Shown here one piece after another: positions 1 through 8,965 of a stretch of 34,199 nucleotides of DNA. A program made the translations under genes and the position numbers. Below the pieces are notes generated by a model, which was not told the DNA's origin, made no database searches, and worked only from the letters and a program-made list of their open reading frames with translations. The DNA comes from Bradyrhizobium centrolobii (lineage in GTDB: Bacteria > Pseudomonadota > Alphaproteobacteria > Rhizobiales > Xanthobacteraceae), in contig NZ_LUUB01000093.1 in assembly GCF_001641635.1 (NCBI RefSeq), positions 1 to 34,199 of the forward strand, given 5' to 3'. Positions within the stretch are counted from its first letter, which is position 1. Each line of letters begins with the position of its first letter.

Positions 1-1125
1 ATCGATGACTGGGCCTGGCGCAAGGGGCAACGCTACGGCACCATCATCTGCGATCTGGAGCGCAATCGCGTTATCGATCTTTTGCCGAATCGGAATGCCA
101 ATGCGGTCGCGTCCTGGCTGGGACGCCATCCCGGCATCGAAGTGATCGCGCGCGATCGTGCCGGCATTTATTCTGAGGGCGCCCGTCGTGGTGCCCCCGA
201 GGCGACGCAGGTCGCCGACCGTTTTCATCTTCTCCAAAACCTGGGTGAAGCGCTGCATTTGGCTGTTTGCCGTCATCGCAAGGCGATCGGTATCGCTGGA
301 AAGGCCACGATTGCGGATATGGTCGAAGATCAAACCAAGCTCGAACCACCAATAGAGCCTTCTACAAAGCTTGATCAGCTGCGCCGCGCGCGGCGCAACC
401 ATCGCCGTTCACTCTATGCTGAAATCCTCGACTTGCGCGCCGACGGCCTGTCGCCGCGCGGGATCGCGCCGCGGATCGGCATGAGCGTGAGGACGGTCGA
501 GCGCTGGCTTGCTGCGGGCGGTGAGCCTGAGCACCGGCGGCCACCCGCGCGCTCCGTCCTCGTTGATCCTTTCCGAGATTATTTGGAAAAGCGCTGGGAG
601 GAAGGTGAACGCCGCGCGCTGGAATTGTGGACCGAAATCAAGCGCCGCGGTTTTGAAGGCAGCAAAACGACCATCTACCGATGGACTGCTGCCCGCCAGC
701 AAGGCTCACCGACGTCCGCGCCAAATGTGCGATGGCGACCGCCCTCGCGCCGCAACTGTGCACGGCTCCTGAGCAAAGAGTCTCGATCGCTCGATCAGCA
801 GACCGAGCGGTTCCTTCACCATCTCCATCAGGTTGCGCCGGAGCTTTCCAACGCCGGTGAGCTTGCTCGACGTCTTGCGGCCTTGATACGGGGGCATGAT
901 GATACGAATCTCGAGCAATGGATCGAGGATGCTTCGAGCAGCGAACTGGCTTCGCTTGCAGAAGGCATCGGCCGCGACATCGCGGCTGTTCGGGCAGCCA
1001 TCACCCAACCCTGGAGCACCAGCCCCGTCGAAGGACAGATCAACCGCCTCAAGACGATCAAGCGCCAGATGTATGGCCGTTCAGGATATGCACTGCTCCG
1101 AAACAGGCTACTGGCCACCGCCTGA
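1..1125 (+). CDS. ISL3-family transposase, 5' part missing
   Basis: A DDE-type transposase that would cut and join IS ends. The frame is open from base 1 and begins with IDDWAWRKGQRYGT, which is the start of the catalytic core of ISL3 transposases and holds the first catalytic Asp. The C-terminal block STSPVEGQINRLK (near 1018-1056) carries the catalytic Glu, followed by the usual RQMYGRSGYALLRNRLL ending. The N-terminal zinc-ribbon and helix-turn-helix part lies upstream of the window. A helix-turn-helix-like segment, GLSPRGIAPRIGMSVRTVER, is visible at about 448-507. No stop or frameshift is seen in the visible part, so the copy may be intact. Confidence 0.85.
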   Translation: MDDWAWRKGQRYGTIICDLERNRVIDLLPNRNANAVASWLGRHPGIEVIARDRAGIYSEGARRGAPEATQVADRFHLLQNLGEALHLAVCRHRKAIGIAGKATIADMVEDQTKLEPPIEPSTKLDQLRRARRNHRRSLYAEILDLRADGLSPRGIAPRIGMSVRTVERWLAAGGEPEHRRPPARSVLVDPFRDYLEKRWEEGERRALELWTEIKRRGFEGSKTTIYRWTAARQQGSPTSAPNVRWRPPSRRNCARLLSKESRSLDQQTERFLHHLHQVAPELSNAGELARRLAALIRGHDDTNLEQWIEDASSSELASLAEGIGRDIAAVRAAITQPWSTSPVEGQINRLKTIKRQMYGRSGYALLRNRLLATA

Positions 1126-1165
1126 CAACGCACAATCGCTCACGATGAAACGCGAAGAGGAGACC

Positions 1166-1189
1166 TGCACCAAATATGCGGAAGAACCC
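1166..1189 (+). repeat. candidate right terminal inverted repeat of the ISL3 element
   Basis: The segment ending in gcggaagaaccc lies 41 bases after the transposase stop and resembles the GGGTTCTTCCGC-type ends of rhizobial ISL3 elements when read on the minus strand. The matching left end is outside the window, so this cannot be confirmed here. Confidence 0.35.
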
Positions 1190-1994
1190 CTGACTGACGC
1201 TCCACGTCATCCTGATTGCCGCGCGGGAGCATCAGAGTTTTCGACTCAACTGTTTCGACGACGTTGCGACCGATGATCTCGAACGAAATTGCAACGATGT
1301 CAGCGAGCTCATCGATCAGACCCTTGATCTCACTGCCTTTTGATGAACTCGGACATTTTCAGCCTAGAAATCGATGTGAGTTAGCAGCGGGCGCAATCTT
1401 ACCGAGCCCGCCAACGCTTGGCGACTAAAGCCTTCAGGCGTCACACAGAGAGCCGGCCAAAGTTGCGATCCCGCGGAAAAGCTGAGACTGCATGGTTGGA
1501 GCGATCGAGCCGCATGGTCCCTTAAAGCTCGCATTCCAACCGATGTCAGCGTGATCGGACCTGTCCCGGGCAGACAGGATGCAGCCCGACAGTTGGGTAC
1601 CGGACAGCACCATTAGCCTTTCTGAGCGTACACGCGTCATCCGATGGGCCGCCATTGGTCCGATGCATTCACGACGCGGATGCATTCTATCATAACTATC
1701 TATTGTACCAATCCAACGTGATGGACTAGTTCCATTTTAACGGGTCGCTCAGAAAGTACAGCTCGTGAAGGCCGATTTCTGTTTCTTGAACACGCCACGC
1801 CGCCCTCGATTGGCAGCAGCTGGCGGCCAAAAGGGTCTTCCAGACCGCTTTTCATTGCACATCGGTAGGCAATATCGAGCGCGTGCGCTCCCCAGGGGAC
1901 TCCACCGCCGAATGTCCGAACCCGACATTGCCCGCAACGAACCGCTGGCGTGAATGACCCCCAAATTCCCCCCATAACAGTACAGGAGGCAGCC
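1190..1994. other. no recognisable gene between ISL3 end and 1995
   Basis: About 800 bases with only short open frames on both strands, none with a convincing ribosome binding site or a family I recognise. It may hold remnants of older insertions. Confidence 0.5.
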
Positions 1995-2609
1995 ATGAGT
2001 ATGACAATGTCCAGATCCGGAAGGATGCGGCCAACAAAACGCGAGAAACGACCGTCTCGGATGACAGCGCGATGCGCTGAACTGGCCGGGATAGTCCCCT
2101 TTCCTCTGCATATCCCGCTCAACTCATCTTCAATTCGGGCCGCCCCGCCTCCGGCCCAGACAACACCAGACCGATCAGAACCAGCAGAACAGAGTAGCTG
2201 CGGCTCGCGTGTTCAGCATTTTGAGCAGATGATCGAGCTGCAAATCGAAGAGGTCGCAAGACTCATCTGGGAAGACAAGAACGCGTGTGAAGCGACAAAG
2301 CGGCTCACGGAGCTGACGAGCGAACTGATAGCGGCAAGAATCCGCCCAGAACGCGACGACCATATAGCCGGCGCGGTCGCCGGTTTCCGACCGGCGCAAC
2401 TCCATCAACAGAGCGGCGTCTACGATCCGGAACAGCTTTTGGTTTTAGGACGTATTTTTGATGAAGCAGTCGCAGCGCTGCCTGCGGATATGCGTACTGA
2501 CATTAACCGAACAACGGTCGCCAAACTCATTTTTGGACGTGCGACCATAAGTGAAGTCGATCTCGGTACTCTTGTTACCCTGATAATCGCGATCGCCTCT
2601 GCCGTTTAA
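1995..2609 (+). CDS. hypothetical protein, 204 aa
   Basis: I do not recognise a named family. The ATG at 1995 is chosen because a perfect AGGAGG (1984-1989) sits 5 bases upstream; the frame is open further up to 1950 but without such a signal. The first ~70 residues are basic and proline-rich and look disordered (RPTKREKRPSR). A charged helical segment follows (IEEVARLIWEDKNACEATKRL). The C-terminal half carries VYDPEQLLVLGRIFDEAVAA, a pattern seen in short uncharacterised rhizobial proteins with an 'FDPE..ailg.afdeaw' core. It ends in a hydrophobic tail (LVTLIIAIASAV) that could associate with a membrane. A strong hairpin starts 37 bases after the stop. Confidence 0.6.
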   Translation: MSMTMSRSGRMRPTKREKRPSRMTARCAELAGIVPFPLHIPLNSSSIRAAPPPAQTTPDRSEPAEQSSCGSRVQHFEQMIELQIEEVARLIWEDKNACEATKRLTELTSELIAARIRPERDDHIAGAVAGFRPAQLHQQSGVYDPEQLLVLGRIFDEAVAALPADMRTDINRTTVAKLIFGRATISEVDLGTLVTLIIAIASAV

Positions 2610-2645
2610 TTAGGAAGCGCTTTGATTTGGCCTCTCACACAAAAG

Positions 2646-2687
2646 GGCCTGACGCCCCTTCGACCAGGTCGGAAGGGGCGTCAGGCC
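2646..2687. terminator. perfect 16-bp inverted repeat between convergent genes
   Basis: The arms at 2646-2661 (GGCCTGACGCCCCTTC) and 2672-2687 are perfectly complementary and separated by 10 bases. There is no T-run on either side, so it is not a classical intrinsic terminator. It lies between a plus-strand gene ending at 2609 and a minus-strand gene ending at 2995, the position expected of a bidirectional terminator or of a dispersed palindromic repeat. Confidence 0.55.
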
Positions 2688-2994
2688 GCAAGCCTGCTTG
2701 ACGTGCTGGGCACCGACTGGAAATGAACTGCTGGAGGAATTTGCGAACAGACGCTCCGCCCTTCGAGAAGCTGACGAGATCTTGCTGCCAACGGTGGGTT
2801 CCACGAGCGCTCAGCGTGGAGAGTTCAGGATGAACCACATCGAACCGCTCCAGTATATCGGAGTCGGAATATAGCAGATTCGAACGTCTTCGAGTCGCTT
2901 TTGGAGCATGTCTAGCGTCACGGCTGCGGTCGCGGAGATCGCTCTCGGACCTGAGAGACTTAGCTCGCATTCTCGCGGCATACCGAAGTCAGTC
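2688..2994. other. no supported gene; tts-box-like stretch inside
   Basis: There is no open frame with convincing coding signals. The minus strand at 2777-2761 reads TCGTCAGCTTCTCGAAG. This matches the first half of the rhizobial tts box (TtsI site for type III secretion genes) as I remember it, but not the second half, and no effector gene follows. Confidence 0.35.
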
Positions 2995-3642
2995 TCACTT
3001 GAGAAGGTCCTCGATCGACACGCTATCGAATGGGTCGGGAATTACCCGGCGGGCGATGAAGAACCCAACTACTTTAGTATCCGGCAGTCGCTCCAAGATC
3101 ATGTCCTTGATCGCGCGGAAATGTGAGCCTGTGGTAAGGACGTCGTCGACGATTCCGATGCTCGGGCGAACTCCGCCCCGAAGAAGTTGCTCGTTGAATC
3201 GATAGTTTTGACGAAGCTCATCTGGCTTCTTCCTATTTCCTCCCTTGAACGTCTCGGTCGATGTGATCTGCTCGATGAGCTCTAACACCTGAGGCGCACC
3301 AGGCTTACGGATTCCGTTGCAAACGCGGCAGATGCGATCGTCGTAATCGACATCCGTTCTAATCTTGGAGGGAGGCGTCGGGACAAGACTGGCGTGCGCC
3401 AGCCAATCCGCGTTGATGACTTCGGAAAACGCCTGAGCGCATTGCGCGATCGCAGGCGTCTTGTATAGGTAGCCGCCGGCGTTTCGCTTCTTCTGCAGGT
3501 TATGGATCAATTGATTGGTCGCGCCGCCCTGCCATCCGGCATGGGCGGTGTATTCGTACAGGAAATAGCACTCGTCCTCGTCGACGAGGTAGTAGTGGTC
3601 GCCGCGGTTGGTCGGGTCAATCTTCTGAAGCCGTAGCGCCAT
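2995..3642 (-). CDS. ComF-like phosphoribosyltransferase, ShosT-like partner of the DprA-like protein
   Basis: A 215-aa protein with a type I phosphoribosyltransferase fold. The PRPP-binding signature is IGIVDDVLTTGSHF at residues 162-175, with the expected D-D acid pair and TTG loop. The N-terminal block CYFLYEYTAHAGWQGG and NQLIHNLQKK (residues 25-52) and a cysteine pair (CRVC, 105-108) precede the catalytic core. The ATG at 3642 is preferred: it overlaps the end of the upstream dprA-like gene by 26 bases, which implies one transcript and coupled translation. Family knowledge: a PRTase gene next to a DprA-like gene is the composition of the ShosTA toxin-antitoxin/phage-defence system, where the PRTase is the toxic part. 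That assignment is inference; a ComF-like competence role or a nucleotide-salvage role are alternatives. Confidence 0.8.
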   Translation of the reverse strand: MALRLQKIDPTNRGDHYYLVDEDECYFLYEYTAHAGWQGGATNQLIHNLQKKRNAGGYLYKTPAIAQCAQAFSEVINADWLAHASLVPTPPSKIRTDVDYDDRICRVCNGIRKPGAPQVLELIEQITSTETFKGGNRKKPDELRQNYRFNEQLLRGGVRPSIGIVDDVLTTGSHFRAIKDMILERLPDTKVVGFFIARRVIPDPFDSVSIEDLLK

Positions 3643-4531
3643 CGCCGAGCGCGCTCCAGATATCGGATATATCTCGCACCCTGATGGCGCCCTTTTTGGC
3701 ATAGACGGCAGGCCACGTCACGTCACTGCGCTCGAAGCAGGAATCAAGAATGAAAAGCTTTCGTCCTTGTTGAAGGGCGGCTCGCGCCTGAGTGAGGGTT
3801 CCGCTCGTTTCACCCGCCTCGACGATGACCGTGCCCTCCGTCAGAGCACTCATCGTGACGTTTCGCTCGGGGAAGAACAGCTTGTTCTGCGGTACATGTT
3901 GGGCAGCGTATCGCAGAACGGGCACTTGCGAAATCAGGAGAAACTCCTCGGCAATTCGGCGCTGGAGCTTTTCATTCTCCTTCGGGTAGTAGACGCCGAT
4001 GGGCGTTCCGATAACGGCGATCGTTCGGCCACCCGCCTCGATCGCTGCGCTGTGTGCCGCCGCATCGATCCCCGCGGCCAAACCGGATACGACCGTGAAG
4101 CCCTTTTCCACCAGCGCTCGAGAAACCTTCGCAGCTCGGCGCAAACCCTCCGCAGTGGCCTCGCGATTGCCGACCACGGCCACACAGCGCGTCTCGGTCA
4201 ACTCCCAAGTTCCCTGGAAATACAGCATCTCGACGGGATGCCGTGCATCGCGGAGCTTCGCCGGATAGTTACCAGTTAGATTGAGCCGTGTGCCAAATCG
4301 TGAAACCCCCGCCTTTGTTAGTTTCGCCAAGACTTCCGAGGCGCGCGCGTCCGCGACTGCGTCGGATACGAAATCGGACGGTAGCGCGGACGGATCGGCC
4401 GCAAATCGTTCCGCAAGCGTCTTGAATGTGGCACCCTTTTCAAGCCACAACGCTTCGTACGCACCCAGCTCGCGGCGTGGAGAGACGGATGCAACCGCGG
4501 GACCGGAATTCATGCGAGCTATCAAATTCAT
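3617..4531 (-). CDS. dprA: DprA-like (SLOG-domain) DNA-processing protein, ShosA-like
   Basis: A 304-aa protein of the DprA/Smf family. The Rossmann-type SLOG domain spans roughly residues 116-265, with RCVAVVGNREAT (115-126), VVSGLAAGIDAAAHSAAI (147-164), the TPIGVYYPKENEKL loop (176-189) and FFPERNVTMSAL plus VEAGETSGTLTQAR (219-250). DprA normally loads RecA on incoming single-stranded DNA. This copy lacks the C-terminal winged-helix domain of housekeeping DprA and is not beside topA. Its partner is an overlapping PRTase gene. A promoter with a LexA-type box lies about 110 bases upstream. No strong ribosome binding site precedes either ATG 4531 or the alternative ATG 4513. The likely role is as the antitoxin or sensor half of a ShosTA-like defence pair rather than natural transformation (inference). 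Confidence 0.85.
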   Translation of the reverse strand: MNLIARMNSGPAVASVSPRRELGAYEALWLEKGATFKTLAERFAADPSALPSDFVSDAVADARASEVLAKLTKAGVSRFGTRLNLTGNYPAKLRDARHPVEMLYFQGTWELTETRCVAVVGNREATAEGLRRAAKVSRALVEKGFTVVSGLAAGIDAAAHSAAIEAGGRTIAVIGTPIGVYYPKENEKLQRRIAEEFLLISQVPVLRYAAQHVPQNKLFFPERNVTMSALTEGTVIVEAGETSGTLTQARAALQQGRKLFILDSCFERSDVTWPAVYAKKGAIRVRDISDIWSALGDGATASED

Positions 4532-4637
4532 TTCTCGAACCTATCCGTACACTCCGATTCCGTCGAATTGACGGTGTCGATAATCACCGTAATCCAACGC
4601 AATCTCTTGCTTTTCCCTTTGAGGTCGGCGATAGAGC

Positions 4638-4666
4638 GGCATAGAACAAATAGCGAACAATGTAAA
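4638..4666 (-). promoter_or_regulatory. promoter overlapped by an alphaproteobacterial LexA (SOS) box
   Basis: Read on the minus strand: -35 TTTACA (4666-4661), a 17-base spacer, and -10 TATGCC (4643-4638). The spacer contains GTTCGCTATTTGTTC at 4658-4644. This is an exact GTTC-N7-GTTC, the known LexA site of alphaproteobacteria. A repressor bound here would cover the polymerase site. Transcription would start near 4631 and leave a ~100-base leader before the dprA-like gene. The box is seen directly; LexA control is inferred. Confidence 0.65.
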
Positions 4667-5350
4667 GGTTCGTTCGAAATGTCATCGACTTACGTGCGTA
4701 AAAATGTATTACGCGGCAGGTCCTGTCGCCCCATTGAAGCAGGCGTGGGGGTCGTCCATTGGCTCGGTAGCCCAGTACAGAACCCAGTACGGGCATCTGG
4801 TCCGGAACCGACAATCGGCTCAGTCCAAAATGCTGACAATCGTACACTTGCTCAGCCAGCGTTGTGCGGTCGCAGCTCAGTTGTAGATTCCGGCATTGCC
4901 TTACGGCCTATAGGCATGCGAGTGGCTGAAATCGATATCCTGCATTCGCCACATGATCTAAAAGGCTAGCCCTTCAGATCAACTCGTCAGACTAGGTACG
5001 CATGCCGGCGCGCTGTCACGTTGTATCGTACAAGGGTGAGAGAGAGAAGCAGTTCGTGCAACCACACCGGCGGGCATGTGCCTTTCTGGCCGAGAATGAA
5101 AATCGAGTCGGCCAGATAATCTGCTGCTCTTGATCGCTGCGCTCTCAACAGCGTCTTTTCATTCCAGAGTTTGGCGCTGACAAGCGCGTCAACTGGGTCC
5201 GATATACTCCCCCTAAAAACGGGATTTCGAAACCTACAACGTTAGGCAACGCGACATTCAAGCAGACTCTTCGAGGCGTTTTAGACGCTCATCTGTCTGG
5301 CAAGCGATCGTCTGGAATTTCCTCGGACAAACATAGCGAAAAAGGAGTAG
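4667..5350. other. no gene recognised
   Basis: About 680 bases between the SOS-type promoter and a truncated dehydrogenase. Short frames exist (for example plus strand 4568-4969) but none resembles a known protein or has a good ribosome binding site. No tRNA-like structure was noticed. Confidence 0.45.
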
Positions 5351-6031
5351 CCAACCCACGACCTTCTCCCGTTCGAGTCAATCCGCAAGGGCATCGAACG
5401 CGACCATGGCGTACGCGTCATTTACGATGGCGCCGACATGTCGAAGGCAGATGCCGTGCGCGGGCTGACCGGCACGACGGTGGAGACCGTTCGGACGCTC
5501 GATATCCTCGTAAACAATGCCGGCATCCAGTTCACCGCGCCGATGGAGGAATTTCCTGCCGCCAAGTGGCATGCAATCCTGGACATCAACCTGTCGGCCG
5601 CTTTTCACGGTATCGCGGCGGCGGTGCCTCAGATGAAGAAGCAGCGCTGGGGCCGCATCGTCAACATTGCATCCACCCACGGCCTCGTCGCCTCCACGCA
5701 CAAGGCTGCCTATGTTGCGGCCAAGCACGGGCTGGTCGGCCTGACAAAGGTGGTTGGCCTCGAGACTGCCGGAAGCGGCGTGACCTGCAACGCGATCTGC
5801 CCCGGCTGGGTACGAACGCCTCTGGTCGAGAAGCAGATCGACGACATCGCTGCGCGGAAGAACATCAGCCAAAGGGAAGCTCTCAAGTCCTTGCTGGCCG
5901 AGAAGCAGCCGTCCCTCGATTTCGTCTCGCCCGCGCAGCTCGGCGGCACGGTCGCCTTCCTGTGCTCGGCTGCCGCGGACCAGATCACCGGGACGGCAAT
6001 CTCCGTCGACGGCGGCTGGACCGCGCAATAG
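5351..6031 (+). pseudogene. bdhA: 3-hydroxybutyrate dehydrogenase, 5'-truncated remnant
   Basis: A short-chain dehydrogenase that in intact form oxidises 3-hydroxybutyrate to acetoacetate with NAD, in polyhydroxybutyrate turnover. Homology to BdhA starts near 5390 with KGIERDHGVRVIYDGADMSK and continues through LVNNAGIQFTAPMEEFP, the catalytic Ser-Tyr-Lys set (IVNIASTHG... AAYVAAKHG) and the C-terminal GTAISVDGGWTAQ. The first ~55 residues, including the glycine-rich TGxxxGIG cofactor loop, are absent, and a stop (TAG, 5348-5350) lies just upstream in frame. A translation start at ATG 5438 would still lack the NAD-binding loop. The break therefore looks like a deletion or recombination junction near 5350-5390. 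Confidence 0.8.
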
Positions 6032-6140
6032 CCGGCGCAAGCCAACAGCATCCGTGGCGCAGTTGCGGCTGCGCCACGGACGCGCGCGCGTCAAGATGGA
6101 GCATCTCCATCCCGGCGCGGCTTGCTCGCGCGGCGTCTCG

Positions 6141-8653
6141 CTAGAACGAGGTGCCGCCTCCGAACCTGAACTCCTGGACGGTGTCGTATTTGCCCTTGGT
6201 GATCGGCACGGCGTAGTCGAAGCGCAGCGGTCCGAACGGCGATGCCCAGATCAGGCCGACGCCGACCGACGAACGCACCACATTGCCGTCGTCATATTGC
6301 AGTCCGCAGGTCGGGCAGGCCTTCGTATTGACTTCGCCCGTGGCCGACCAGGATGTCGGCCCCTTGTAGTCCCAGAGCGATCCGGCGTCGGCGTAGACCG
6401 CGCCCTTCAGGCCGACCTCCTTTGGCAGGAACCAGAACGGCATCTGCAGCTCCACCGACGCGCCCCAGTACTTGGTGCCGCCGAGCGCATCGCCGGTCGC
6501 GCCGAAGCTCGCATAGGTGATGTCACGCGGACCGATGCCGTTGGAGGCGAAGCCGCGCACGAGGTTCGGCCCCATCTGGAAATGGTCCAGCATGCGCAGA
6601 TCCTGGTCGCCGAGCTTGTTGAGGATACCGCCCTGGAGATGAATCACGCCGACGATGTCGGAGACGAGCGACGCATAGTATTTGGCGTCCACCGCACTCT
6701 TCAGATAGGTCACGTCGCCGCCGACCCCGGCAAAATCCTGCCGGAAGTCGATGAGCAATCCGTCCGTCGGGTTCTTGGTGTTGTCCAGCGTGTTGTAGCT
6801 CAGCGTGTAGCCGAGCGCCGACGTCCATGTCGCCCCGTTCGCCAGCTCCTTGCGCACGGGCAGGCTCGATTCACCGTCGCCATAGCAGCCGTATCCATAA
6901 AGGCTCGAAGCCGCGGAATTGGTCGGATCGACGCCGGCCAGAACGCTCTTGATGTAGGCCGGTGTCGGATTGTAGGCCAGCGACGTGTTGGACGCGTTGT
7001 TGTTGCAATTGTTGTAGACGCTGGCGAGCGTGATGCTTTGCTGATACAGGGAGTAGCGGAGCTGGAGCGAGAGATCCTCCCGCAACGCGAGGCCGATGCG
7101 CGGGGAGAAACCCAGCGTCGTCACGCCGTAGCTCGTGTAGCTGTTCGACAATTGCTGGCGCCAGGAGACGTCCATTCCGAGCGCCAGCCGGTAATCGAGC
7201 AGATAGGGCTCGACAAAGGACAGCGATATGCCGCGCGAATACTGGCCGTAGCTGACGGACGCCTTGCCGTAGAGCCCGCGCCCGAGCAGGTTGCGCTCCG
7301 AAACCGAGACTTCGGCCAGCGCGCCGTCGGTCGTGGAGTAACCGCCCGATATCGAGAAGTCGCCGGTCGACTTCTCCTCAAGATCGACGATCAGGACCAC
7401 CCGGTCACTGGAGGAACCCGGCTCCGTGGCGATCTTGACGCTCTTGAAGTAGTCGAGGTTCTTCAAGCGGCGCTCGGCACGATCGACCAGCGCACGGTTG
7501 TAGGCATCGCCCTCGGAGATGTCGAACTCACGCCGAATCACGTAGTCGCGCGTGCGGGTATTGCCGCGGATGTTGATGCGCTCGATATAGGTGCGCGGCC
7601 CTTCGTCGATATTGAACACGACGGACACGGTGTGCGCCTCGAAATTGCGGTCGCCGCTGGGGCGCACCACGGCGAAGGCATAGCCGCGGCGCGAAGCCTC
7701 GATTTGCATCTCCTCGGTGGATTTCTCGACCGATTCGACGTTGTAGAGCGAGCCGACATTGACGCGCGAATAGGAGCGCATCGAACTCGCGTCGAAATTG
7801 GGAATGCTGGAGCGGAAATCGACCGAGCCGACGCGATATTGCTGACCTTCATCGATCTTGAAGGTGACGAGAAAGCCCTTCTTGTCCGCATCGTATTCGG
7901 TGAGCGCCGCCACGACCTGCGCATCGGCATAGCCGTGCTTGAGATAGAAGCGGCGGATCAGGTCGCGGTCGGCCTCGACGCGATCTGGATCATAGATGTC
8001 GTTGTTGCCGAGGAAGCTGAGCAGATTGCTCTCATGCGTCTTGATCACGTCGCGCAGCCGCGAAGCCGAGAAGGCGCTGTTGCCGATGAACTCGATCGAC
8101 TTGACCGAGGTCTTGGCGCCCTCCTCGATCGTGAAGATGAGATCGACGCGGTTGTTCGGCTGCTCGATGATCTCTGGCGTGACGCGCACGTCGTAGCGGC
8201 CGGAGCGGCGATAGATCTCGGCGATCCGCAGCGTATCCGACTGCACCATGGCGCGGGAGAAGTGCCGCGCGGCTTGGATTGGACCTCGGCGGAGAGTTGT
8301 TCGTCCTTGATCTTCTTGTTGCCCTCGAAGGCGATGCGGCCGATCACCGCGTTTTCGATCACCGAGACCACGATGCGGCCGCCGGCCCGATCAATCTTTA
8401 CATCCTGAAACAGGCCGGTCTCGATCAACGCCTTGAGCGCGTCGTCGATGGCAGGCTGATCGAGGTGCCCGCCGGGACCCGGCTTGAAATAGGAGCGGAC
8501 CGTGTCCGCCTCCACGCGGCGATTGCCCTCGACAACGATGGTATCCGCCGCCTGCGCGGCCGCCGGCCGCGGCGACAGTATGACGGGTAACGAAGCTGCA
8601 ATTGATACACCATACACCGCGACTGCAACCAACCAGGCTCGCCAAACAGACAT
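6141..8653 (-). pseudogene. bamA: BamA/Omp85 outer-membrane assembly protein with one frameshift
   Basis: BamA inserts beta-barrel proteins into the outer membrane. The chosen start, ATG 8653, opens a signal peptide (MSVWRAWLVAVAVYGVSIAA ... PAAAQA). POTRA repeats follow (first: DTIVVEGNRRVEADTVRSYF), then the 16-strand barrel with the family loop LVRGFASNGIGPRD and a C-terminal beta-signal ending in GGGTSF. Total length, about 838 codons, is normal for alphaproteobacteria. Near 8262-8268 the frame breaks: one frame reads SKPRGTS, the other resumes at AMVQSDTLRIAEIYRRSGRYDV, so one base appears to be missing. It stands alone, not in the usual rseP-bamA-lpxD setting, so it is probably a second copy. 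The frameshift may be real decay or a sequencing error. Confidence 0.85.
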
Positions 8654-8911
8654 TCCGCACCTCAAGTCCACATGACTTGCTCTGAAACGGGAAAGCTGTG
8701 GCCGCGGTGTGGCTCCAAAGTTACTGCATTGTTTCCGGTGATTGAGTTTGATCCGGCGATAGCTCGTGTCCTGTGCGCAGAGCGGAGCATTCACCGTGAT
8801 CGCGCATGCTCCTTGCGCCCGGAAGAATCCGGCATCACGGCGATCGCCGCGTGCGCAGGCCTGCGCCAGCGCTCAGCAACATCGCGCAAAAAGTGAATTC
8901 TTTACCGGCGG

Positions 8912-8940
8912 AGAAGCCGATGCGAGAGGCATCGGCTTCT
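8912..8940 (+). promoter_or_regulatory. 12-bp perfect hairpin abutting a start codon
   Basis: AGAAGCCGATGC (8912-8923) and GCATCGGCTTCT (8929-8940) form a perfect 12-bp stem with a 5-base loop. It ends one base before an in-frame ATG (8942) and 25 bases before the preferred start of the next gene (8966). There is no T-run, so it could be a leader structure, a weak terminator or a dispersed palindrome. Confidence 0.45.
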
Positions 8941-8965
8941 GATGACCTGCATGGGACGCCTGCCG

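Larger units (their letters stand above)
1..1189 (+). mobile_element. ISL3-family insertion sequence, left part outside window
   Basis: The window opens inside a transposase of the ISL3 family and the reading frame runs from base 1 to 1125. About 40 bases after the stop lies a sequence that would fit a right terminal inverted repeat (1166-1189). The left end and the target duplication are outside the window, so the element's outer limits are inferred, not shown. Confidence 0.7.

Noticed and set aside
6054..8408. 784-aa open frame on the plus strand
   Set aside because: It is antisense to bamA, whose domains are clear; long shadow frames are expected in GC-rich DNA.
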